Of a stretch of DNA of 11,215 nucleotides, positions 1-6,300 are shown piece after piece (position 1 is the stretch's first letter; every line of letters begins with the position of its first letter). Source of the DNA: an uncultured Oscillospiraceae bacterium (GTDB lineage: Bacteria > Bacillota > Clostridia > Oscillospirales > Oscillospiraceae). The notes beneath the pieces were generated by a model that ran no database searches, was not told the DNA's origin, and saw nothing but the letters and a program-made list of their open reading frames with translations. The translations under genes and the position numbers were made by a program. The stretch is from contig CANRBW010000040.1 in the NCBI GenBank assembly GCA_947628975.1, positions 1-11,215 on the forward strand. The letters run 5' to 3'.

Positions 1-1525
1 CCCCTGTATAGGTCGTGTCCTGGACAAAGGCGGGGGCGGGATTTGTCACCTTCACATACGCCTCGGTACCGAACTTGGTGTAGATCTCGCCGGTCTCCGC
101 GTCCACCTTGAGTTTCCAGCCGGAGCCGTCGTTGAGGGTGTACTCGCCGTGCACATACTGCTTCATGTAGGCGTTGCCCTCGTCGATGATCTCCGCCTTG
201 CTGTACTTGATGGCGGTGCTGTAAATGTGGGAGACCTCTTCGCTCTCCGGCTTGTAGCAGGTGACGTCACTACTGACGGCAAACTGTAGGCTTGCCGGGT
301 CCCACGTCATGGTGACGGTTTGCCGTTTCGCGCTCGGGGTCTTCTGCTTCGCGCTGTCGAACCAGTCCTCTTTGGAAAACACCACAGAGGTCACATTCGA
401 CCCGGCTTCGTCACCCTCGCGCCAGTTTGTATTATCGACAATGTAGTAAAGAGGGGTCAGGTCCGTACCGTCTTTTGTGTGGAGTTTAACGGTCCCGTCC
501 TCTTCGACCACGATATTTTCATTCGATTCGTCGCTTACAAGATATTCCCCCGCATAGGGGCTGAGCTTGGACTTCGCAAAAGCGGTAAGGTCACTGTGCT
601 CAAAACGCAGAACGGGTAAATAGACCTTTGTTTTCTGCCCTTGCTCGTATACTGTCGTCTGCGCCGTCGTCGTAAAGTACAGCGCGCCTTGGCCGTAGCC
701 GGCGGACTTGCTGGCGTTGTCATAGCCCCACGTCAATGTGATATACACGGGCGTGGCCCAACTGTTGTTTGTGTACCACCCCGGCAGAGCTACGACCATC
801 GTGTTGACCCTTTGAACGCTGTTTGTGGTCGCGCCGGCGGTCATGACGGCCTCGTACCGCTCCTCGCCTACGCAGAGATAGACGTGGCCGTCAGCGTCGA
901 TCTGGATCTTCCAGTCGCCGATGCCGTTGATGTCCTCGCCGTAGACAGTCCCGTAGCTCTCGGAGAGGGTATATTCGCCGGCATATTTCTGGAAATAGTC
1001 ATAGGAGAAGATGCCGTCCCCGGCGATGAAGTAGCAGTTTGTGGAAAAGCCTTTGATCACCTTCTTGTCCGCGTCGTAGAAGGTGGCGGAGCCGCACTTG
1101 AAGGACTTGTGGGCAAAGGATGAGTTGACCACCGCCGTCCAGGTGAGCGTCAGGGACTGATAGGGTGCTTTCGACGTATTATACCAATCGGGGCTGGCGA
1201 AGGTGACCGTCGTGACCTCCCTGGGGTTGGAGGCGTTTGTTTTGATGTAGTGGACAAAGGCGTTGTCCGTATGGCCCTCACCGTCGGACAGGGCCACATC
1301 GCCGTCCTCCCCTACGATCACCTTCCAGCCCGAGCCGTCGGGGAGGGTGTACTCCCCCGAAAAGCCGGCGAAGAATTCCTTCAGGACGGTCTCGTTGTAG
1401 TAGAAGGGGTCCTTGGAGAAGGCGTAGTCCTCCCGCGCTCCGTCCCCGTCCCGGTCCCAGTAGATATGATAGCTGTCGGGCAGGGTGAAATAGCCGTTGC
1501 TGTTGAGCGTCGCGGTGAGGACCGC
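1..1525 (-). pseudogene. Continuation of the interrupted secreted repeat protein (left-edge partial)
   Basis: I read every codon of this stretch. After the TAG at 1526-1528 there is no further stop down to position 2, about 508 codons, in the same frame as the signal-peptide-bearing start at 2047. The translation carries four more copies of the repeat seen upstream. They begin near residues 226, 355, 498 and 632, counted from the upstream Met with the TAG as residue 174; the last is cut by the window edge. Shared landmarks are a GEYTL-type strand, a W[KS]hxhxxxDGxV strand, an aromatic [DG]W[YF] turn, and an alternating LTLTW strand. This suggests a beta-rich fold that I cannot assign to a known family. 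GC is visibly lower toward the left edge, and unlike the plus-strand giant gene this one uses TTA, CTA and TCA codons. No in-frame start with a ribosome binding site is evident just after the TAG. The alternatives are a simple nonsense mutation, a sequencing error, or amber readthrough. Confidence 0.7.
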
Positions 1526-1774
1526 CTACGCCTCGCCCGCCTCGTCCGCGTACCAGCCCGCCCGGTGGAAGACGATGGCGCCGGGCTTCCCCGCGGAGGT
1601 CACGCTGTTGAAGGTCGCCGTGGCGCCGGTGTCCTCGCCGTCGTAGAGAAGGGACACGTCGCCGTCCTCGCCGATCATGACGCTCCACGCCGTATCGCTC
1701 TGGCCCTCCGTGTGCCGCTGGGTCACATAGGCGCCGGTCAACTGGCCGCTGACGAAGTATTCCTTGACCTTCTC
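116..1774 (-). repeat. Degenerate protein repeats in the secreted protein, about 120-140 residues each
   Basis: Five diverged copies are visible at protein level in the minus-strand reading. The marker tryptophan of the first conserved strand falls at residues 121, 241, 379 and 644; the fourth copy has Ile/Val instead. The second marker, [DG]W[YF], follows about 35-45 residues later in the four complete copies (GWYADEA, DWYNTSK, GWYTNNS, DWFDSAK). Each is followed by an alternating strand such as LTLTW, ITLTW or VTMTW. The DNA copies are too diverged to align by eye, so the duplication is old. The fifth copy is cut by the left edge and more may follow. I do not recognise the domain; distant similarity to a lipocalin-like or other beta-barrel fold is only a guess. 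Confidence 0.6.
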
Positions 1775-2047
1775 TGCGTCGGTCGCGCCGGAGTCGATGG
1801 CGACCGGGGCGATCCCGGAGGCGGAAAGGTGGACGGCCGGGCGGTCCAGCGTGAGGGCGGCGCCGATCCCGCCGTCCGCCTCCGGGCTCTCCGCCGCCGG
1901 GGCGTCATCGGGGGCGGGGGAGCCGTCCGGGACCACCGCCTCCGCCACAGGCCCTGTCACGCCGGCCATCGCCGCCAGCGCCGCGGCCGGAAAAAGCGCC
2001 GCGGACATGGCGAGCGCCAGCAGCAGGGCCAAACCTCTCTTGTGCAT
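1526..2047 (-). CDS. Secreted repeat protein, N-terminal part ending at an in-frame TAG
   Basis: This is the translatable 173-residue N-terminal part of a larger exported protein of unknown function. Residues 1-25 are a clear Sec signal peptide: a basic start (MHKR), a Leu/Ala hydrophobic core, and a likely cut after ALA near residue 25. Residues 28-62 form a Pro/Ala/Asp/Glu-rich linker. From about residue 92 the first copy of a repeat domain begins, containing a WSVMIGEDGDV strand and a later AGWY motif; the copy is cut at codon 174, a TAG at 1526-1528. The ATG at 2047 is the only sensible start: a TAG lies in frame three codons upstream, and AAGGAAGG at 2057-2064 sits nine bases away. The same frame resumes immediately after the TAG and stays open to the left edge with four more repeat copies, so this short product is almost certainly an interrupted gene and not a natural small protein. 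It lies downstream of the MerR-type promoter at 2180-2210 and has its own long structured leader. Confidence 0.75.
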   Translation of the reverse strand: MHKRGLALLLALAMSAALFPAAALAAMAGVTGPVAEAVVPDGSPAPDDAPAAESPEADGGIGAALTLDRPAVHLSASGIAPVAIDSGATDAEKVKEYFVSGQLTGAYVTQRHTEGQSDTAWSVMIGEDGDVSLLYDGEDTGATATFNSVTSAGKPGAIVFHRAGWYADEAGEA

Positions 2048-2089
2048 GGTAGTCTACCTTCCTTCCCATGGAGTGCGCGAGGCCCGCAC

Positions 2090-2134
2090 GTCCGTGGGGT
2101 CCCCCACGGACAGAGCTGGGCCGGCCCAGCTCTG
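2090..2134 (-). promoter_or_regulatory. Two abutting perfect hairpins in the 5' leader of the secreted repeat gene
   Basis: Positions 2090-2111 form a perfect inverted repeat with 10-bp arms (GTCCGTGGGG / CCCCACGGAC) and a 2-base centre. Directly next to it, 2111-2134 is a perfect 24-bp palindrome with 12-bp arms (CAGAGCTGGGCC / GGCCCAGCTCTG). Both lie between the predicted transcription start near 2173 and the ribosome binding site at 2057-2064, so in the mRNA they would form two strong stem-loops about 25 bases before the RBS. No U-tract follows either stem, so they are not ordinary intrinsic terminators. An mRNA-stabilising structure, or a dyad site for a DNA-binding protein, is possible. 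The structure is seen directly; its role is not known. Confidence 0.6.
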
Positions 2135-2173
2135 ATCGGCCTTGCGTGACCGGTTGGTCGACGCAATTTCGCG

Positions 2174-2211
2174 GGTACCATCATACCACGCTCACCCGTG
2201 AACAGGTCAAG
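2174..2211. repeat. Left arm of an inverted duplication of the divergent control region
   Basis: Read on the plus strand, these 38 bases align without gaps to the reverse complement of 3173-3210. By eye 31 of 38 positions match, and six of the seven differences are C/T or A/G transitions. The copy keeps both the 19-bp-spacer promoter on the minus strand and a decayed version of the regulator's own promoter on the plus strand (TTGGTC at 2154-2159 and TACCAT at 2176-2181). Weaker similarity continues on both sides, including a purine-rich stretch resembling the regulator's ribosome binding site and first codons. Confidence 0.7.
2180..2210 (-). promoter_or_regulatory. MerR-type promoter (19-bp spacer) for the secreted repeat gene
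   Basis: Read on the minus strand, TTGACC (2205-2210) and TATGAT (2180-2185) are separated by exactly 19 bases (2186-2204). Each hexamer matches the sigma-A consensus at five of six positions. The spacer holds a dyad, GTTCAC-GG-GTGAGC at 2190-2203, with one mismatch between its arms. A 19-bp spacer with a central dyad is the established architecture of promoters activated by MerR-family regulators, which untwist the overlong spacer. Transcription would start near 2173, giving a leader of about 125 bases before the ATG at 2047. The MerR-like gene directly upstream is the obvious candidate regulator. The element is a near copy, in opposite orientation, of the one at 3174-3204. Confidence 0.75.
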
Positions 2212-2241
2212 GAGAGGGGTGGAAAAAGTTCGACAATTTTT

Positions 2242-2264
2242 CCCCGCCCCGACGGGGATTTTTT
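2242..2264 (+). terminator. Intrinsic terminator reading rightward
   Basis: A 5-bp G+C stem (CCCCG at 2242-2246 with CGGGG at 2253-2257, six-base loop) is followed by A and then six T residues at 2259-2264. On the plus strand this is a plausible short intrinsic terminator. The stem is short but all G-C. It would end any transcript arising from the weak rightward promoter-like sequence at 2154-2181 before it could run antisense into the regulator gene. Confidence 0.4.
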
Positions 2265-2302
2265 GCACGTTTTGCGGCAAACCCCGCATAGCCCTTACGC
2301 GG

Positions 2303-2340
2303 AAAAAAAGGCGGGCGGCGGATCAGGGGATCCGCCGCCC
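2303..2340 (-). terminator. Intrinsic terminator of the MerR-like gene
   Basis: On the minus strand a perfect 12-bp stem (2329-2340 with 2313-2324, key sequence GGGCGGCGGATC, four-base loop) is followed after GCC by a run of seven T residues (2303-2309). It begins 19 bases after the TGA of the regulator gene. This is a strong Rho-independent terminator and suggests that the regulator transcript ends here, so the downstream secreted repeat gene depends on its own promoter at 2180-2210. Confidence 0.9.
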
Positions 2341-2359
2341 GGTTGGGTGGTTGAGGGGG

Positions 2360-3157
2360 TCAGTCCTCCACCGGCACCACCAGGCGGGAGACGTAGTTCT
2401 CCTGGTCGATGTCCCGGCCGGTGTAGGGGGCCACCAGGCCCAGGACGCGGACGTAGCCCGTGGGCTTCAATCCCCGCTCCCGGATCTCCCGGCCGAACTC
2501 GTTGAAGGCGTGGGCCCGTTGGGAATAGCTCCCGTAGCCCAGGCAGGAGAAGCCCCGGCAGGCGGGGAAGGTCACCGCCTCCGCCGGAGCGTCCTCCGGC
2601 TCCAGGGGGATACAGCAGATGAAGTCCGTCTCCCTGTCCTCAAAGGCGCTGTCCAGATAGTCGGTGCGCTTGTTGATGATGAAAAGCGGCTCGGAGGCCA
2701 ACAGCCGACAGCCCTTCTCCACCACCTCGTGGTAGAGGCGGTACATGGCCCAGTAGCGGTCCTCCGCCGTGGTCCCCTGGAACTCCCGGCAGTAGCAGAC
2801 GTATTCGGGCAGGTCCACGAACTCAAAGCTCAGATGGTCCTTTTTGTCCACCCGGAGCTTGATCTCCTCATAGGCCCGCTTGAGCAGCAGAAACCGCTCC
2901 TCGATCCGCTCCAGAAGCTCCCGGGAGGCCCCGTGGCCGCGGTAGTAGAGGGCGACGTCGTCATAGGTCAGGCCCATCTGCAAAAAGGACAGGATCTGCA
3001 TGATCTGGCTGACGTTGTGGTTGTCATACCAGCGGTAGCCCGTCTCCTCGTCCACCTGGGCCGGGGTGAGCAGGCCCCGCTCCTCCAGCCGCATGAGGGT
3101 GGAGCGGGACACCCCGCAGCTCTTGCCCACCTGATGGATCGAAAAGAAATTTTCCAT
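2360..3157 (-). CDS. MerR-family transcriptional regulator with GyrI-like effector domain (BmrR type)
   Basis: This 265-residue protein has the size and order of the BmrR-type branch of the MerR family. Residues 3-74 form the winged helix-turn-helix, with SIHQVGKSCGVSRSTLMRLE followed by the family signature ERGLL and TGYRWY (residues 40-44). Residues 77-107 form the long linker helix that dimerises such proteins. From about 110 to the end is a GyrI-like (AraC effector-binding) domain, including RYWAMYRLY, a FSCLGYGSYSQ strand-turn near the place of the usual GxY motif, and a C-terminal VSRLVVPVED strand. Such proteins bind small, often hydrophobic or cationic ligands and activate promoters with 19-bp spacers. 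The ligand cannot be predicted; residues 121 and 123 are Cys. I chose the ATG at 3157 because AGGGAG lies nine bases upstream. An in-frame ATG at 3196 would add 13 residues but coincides with the predicted transcription start. Two matching dyad promoters flank the gene, one driving each large secreted-protein gene, and its own promoter overlaps one of them, which implies autoregulation. Confidence 0.9.
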   Translation of the reverse strand: MENFFSIHQVGKSCGVSRSTLMRLEERGLLTPAQVDEETGYRWYDNHNVSQIMQILSFLQMGLTYDDVALYYRGHGASRELLERIEERFLLLKRAYEEIKLRVDKKDHLSFEFVDLPEYVCYCREFQGTTAEDRYWAMYRLYHEVVEKGCRLLASEPLFIINKRTDYLDSAFEDRETDFICCIPLEPEDAPAEAVTFPACRGFSCLGYGSYSQRAHAFNEFGREIRERGLKPTGYVRVLGLVAPYTGRDIDQENYVSRLVVPVED

Positions 3158-3172
3158 TTTTTCACGCTCCCT

Positions 3173-3210
3173 CTTGACTTGTTCACGGGTGAACATGATA
3201 GAATGATACC
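3173..3210. repeat. Right arm of an inverted duplication of the divergent control region
   Basis: This is the partner of 2174-2211 in opposite orientation. It contains the perfect operator dyad at 3181-3194, the -35 and -10 of the plus-strand giant gene, and the -10 of the minus-strand regulator gene. The two arms enclose the regulator gene and its terminator, so each secreted-protein gene is reached by the outward-facing version of the same control element. Confidence 0.7.
3174..3204 (+). promoter_or_regulatory. MerR-type promoter (19-bp spacer) for the giant surface protein gene
   Basis: TTGACT (3174-3179) and TAGAAT (3199-3204) are separated by 19 bases, and each matches consensus at five of six positions. 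The spacer contains a perfect dyad, GTTCAC-GG-GTGAAC (3181-3194). As in known MerR-activated promoters, the spacing is too long for good unaided activity, and the dyad should be the regulator's operator. Transcription would start near 3211, about 100 bases before the ATG at 3314. The first 13 spacer bases are identical to those in the promoter at 2180-2210, which supports control by the same protein. Confidence 0.8.
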
Positions 3211-3231
3211 TGTAAAGATAGGCTTTGTCAA
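3203..3231 (-). promoter_or_regulatory. Promoter of the MerR-like gene
   Basis: On the minus strand TTGACA (3226-3231, full consensus) and TATCAT (3203-3208) are separated by the optimal 17 bases. Transcription would begin near 3196, about 40 bases before the ATG at 3157, so the dyad GTTCACGGGTGAAC (3181-3194) falls just inside the transcript. The -10 overlaps the -10 of the divergent plus-strand promoter (3199-3204). Binding of the regulator to the dyad should therefore repress or modulate its own synthesis, as in the classic divergent merR arrangement. The sequence match is seen directly; autorepression is inferred. Confidence 0.8.
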
Positions 3232-3252
3232 GCGTGTCGCCACAAATCGATC

Positions 3253-3269
3253 CGGGCCAGACCGGCCCG
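3253..3269 (+). promoter_or_regulatory. Hairpin in the 5' leader of the giant surface protein gene
   Basis: CGGGCC (3253-3258) pairs with GGCCCG (3264-3269) around a five-base loop. It lies about 45 bases after the predicted transcription start and about 30 bases before the ribosome binding site. The leader of the other secreted-protein gene also has a GGGCC/GGCCC stem directly after a CGATC sequence, at almost the same distance from its -10 (41 versus 43 bases). This suggests the two leaders share an origin. No U-tract follows, so it is not a normal terminator. Confidence 0.35.
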
Positions 3270-3313
3270 CGGACAGGAGAAACGCTCACGCCCCTGAGAG
3301 GTGAGGATGGGAT

Positions 3314-6300
3314 ATGAAGAGACGGATCGTCAGCGCCTGGCTGGCGCTGTGTCTGCTGCTGGGCCTGGCGCCTTCGGCGGCCTGGGCGGCCGTGCCCATG
3401 GCGGACGGGCAGGGCGGCTACCGGGAGACGGCGGAGACCCCGCCGGAGCGGTCGGGGAGCGCCGCCCCGGCCGCGGTCCCGGCCACCCCGAAGTCCCATC
3501 CCACGGCGGAGGCGGCCCCGGACGAGGACGCGGGCGCGTCCGCCGGGGCGGACCTGGGCCTCGATCCGAACACTGAGGCGGGGGCGCTCCTGGAGACCTG
3601 GTTCCCCGGCGTCGCCCCGGAGGGCGTCCCCGCCGCGGTTCTGGCCATGGACGAGGACCGGCTGCTGGGCATGATCGCGGACTACGAGGAGGTCCTGGCC
3701 GCCGTGGAGGAGGCCGGGGCGGAGGGCGACGCCGCCCTCCTGGCCGCCCTCCGGACGGGGATCGACCAGGCGCTGGCGGCCCTCCCCCGGGAGGCGCCCA
3801 TCTGGCTGCGGGAGCCGGTCATGCTGATGTCGTTGGCGCCGGGGGCGGTGGATCTGAAGTATATTGACGGCAGCGGCACGGCCTTTATTTATCACGGCTT
3901 TGAGGAGACAACGAGCTTTTCCCCCGACCAGAGCTACGCCTTTTTGAACAGCCAATTCGACGGGGATGACGCCGTCAGCGCCCTGGGCTCCGGCGCGATC
4001 CTCTCGGCGACCACCGAGACCAATAACTCCTTGAAATATATGCAGAAGAAGTACCCCGGCGCGGAGGTTGCGGTCTATGTGGACGTGATCCAGAAGGGCC
4101 GGGACTTTGACTACTGCCAGCACGGCGGCCTTTACAAGGTGCCGGGCACCTCCCCGGCGGAGTACCACTACTTCTGCTGGGCCGGCGGCGCCCAGGACTG
4201 CGGGCCCTACTACGCCTACACCTACAAGACCGCGGAGGTGGAGGCCAGGGACGTGAGCGCCCGGCTGAAGGACGTGACCCGGCAGGGCTCCAACCTCTCC
4301 GCCGACTACGCCGTCACCCTGAACTACGACACCGGCAAGACCGTCACCCTGGACCCCGGCGGCTACACCGTCTCCGCCGACGCCGCCACCGGCGTGGTCA
4401 CCTTCAAGATCACCGACAACGACGGCAAGACCATCACCGCCCGCTTCCAGGGGCCCCTGGCCATCCGCTACGCGGACGGCGGGACCGCCGGCGTGGCGAG
4501 CCTGCCTGCGGCGCAGTACGAGTGGCCGGAGGACAGCGTCACCCTGGCCTCCGCCGCGCCCACCCGCGCCGGGTATGCCTTTACCCAGTGGAAGGACCAG
4601 AGCGGCAATGCCTACAAGAGCGGGGCAGCCATCGCCGCCCTCAAGACCTCCCTGACCCTGACCGCCCAGTGGCGGGACACCCAGCCCCCGGACTTCACCT
4701 ATGAACAGGCGGAGGTGAAGCTGGGCGCCACCCAAGCGGAGGTGGCGGACAAGGTGAAGCCGGCGCTGACCATCACCGACAACGAGCCGGTGGAGGAGTG
4801 CACCGTCACCGTGACCATGGACCCCGGCGCCACTGGCATCGCCGGGGAGCGGACGGTCACCGTCACGGTGACGGACAAGGCGGGGAACAAGACCGAGCGG
4901 GAGGTCACCGTGACCGTCACCGCCTCCGCCCTGGCGCTGACCACCCCTACCTTCGACAGCGGGGCCAGGACCCTGACCGCCCAACTGGCCAGCCCCGGGG
5001 AGGACCCCATCACCGAGACGGGCCTTGTCTGGGGCATCATGACCGCCCCCACCACCACGCTCAACAACGGCAAGTACGCCACCCCCGCGCCGGTGACGGC
5101 GGCGGGGGGCGCGATCCAGACCACCCCGGCCATCACCGAGGGGGTGACCTACTACGCCCGCGCCTACGCCGTGGCGGGGGGCGTGACCTATTACAGCGGG
5201 CAGATGACCTTCGGCGTCGGCGCGGCCAGCTACGGGACCTTCAACATCGCCTATATCGGCGGCAGCACCTTCACCGTCACCAGGACGGACGGTACCGACG
5301 GCACCCAGACGGTGTCCTTCCGCACGGTGAACGGCTCCGCCGTGGGCGGCACCCACTTTGACCACCAGGCCGGGACGCTGACCTTTGGGCCGGGGGTGAC
5401 CACCCAGACCATCACCGTCACGGAGAGGGGCGTGGCCACGGCCTACGGCGACAGGCCCGCCACGGCCTACTCCAACGCCGACCGCACCTACTCGGTGGAG
5501 CTCTACCGGGTCATCGGCGGCGGCACGCTGGGGAACACCACCCGCGCCTCCCGGACCATGACTAAGGACGGGAGCCACACGATGGACAGGAATTGTTATG
5601 TGGCGAAAAAGGACACCGTTTACAGTTCGAGCAGTAAAATCGACGATAGTCATAATGGGTATAAAGATATTTTTACCATGCAGCGCAATTACATACAAAC
5701 ACAATATTTGACCTACCTGAAGGCGACCGCGGACTACTATGAAATGCATATGCACGCGGATGTGCGCGAGGATGCGGACGGCTATGAGTGGATGCGCTTC
5801 ACCTCGGGCGGCCAGGAGGCGATCATTGAGTTTGAGATAGACCCCAGCGGGAAATATACGGCTTGGACGAACGGCTGGTTCCCCAGGATGCAGGGCACCA
5901 CGGAGAATGTTATATATACCAGGGCATTTGAGGGCATAAACCCCGTAGAGAGCAAGATGGGCCTTGGCCCTGTCTATCAGCTTGCCATCTCCGCCGACCC
6001 CATCACAGTGGGGATCCGGGCCACCGGCAGTTCCACCGATAAATGGGAATTGGGCACCTGCGAGCAGGAGAGCGTCTACTATGACAGCAAGGAGCCCACA
6101 CTCCTGGCCATCGCCCCTATGCCGAACTCCACCTATAAGGTGGGGGACCAGTTCGTGATCTCCCTGATCTTTGACGAGATCGTGGACAGCCAGAACACCG
6201 GCAGCGCCAATCTCGAAAAGATCAAGGTGCACACCAGCTGGGGCGACGCCACCTTCTCCGGCGGCGCGGACACCAACGTGCTCTACTTCACCGGCACGGT

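Noticed and set aside
1526..1528. Genome-wide reassignment of TAG to an amino acid.
   Set aside because: Only one TAG lies in this frame over 682 codons, and a single nonsense change is simpler. The window offers no tRNA evidence.
1250..2149. A plus-strand 299-codon open frame opposite the secreted repeat gene.
   Set aside because: It lies opposite a frame with signal peptide, RBS and repeat domains. Its translation is compositionally biased and shows no domain.
3158..3196. An upstream in-frame ATG at 3196 that would add 13 residues to the regulator.
   Set aside because: It coincides with the predicted transcription start and has no RBS. The ATG at 3157 has AGGGAG at good spacing and gives a start typical of the family.
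2174..3210. The inverted repeats as the ends of a phase-variable invertible segment containing the regulator.
   Set aside because: The arms are imperfect (31/38), no recombinase gene is in the window, and the conserved core is explained by operator and promoter function. It remains possible but unsupported.
2198..3304. A plus-strand 368-codon open frame across the regulator gene.
   Set aside because: It is a shadow of the regulator gene, which has clear MerR-family motifs on the minus strand, and it begins in the duplicated control region.
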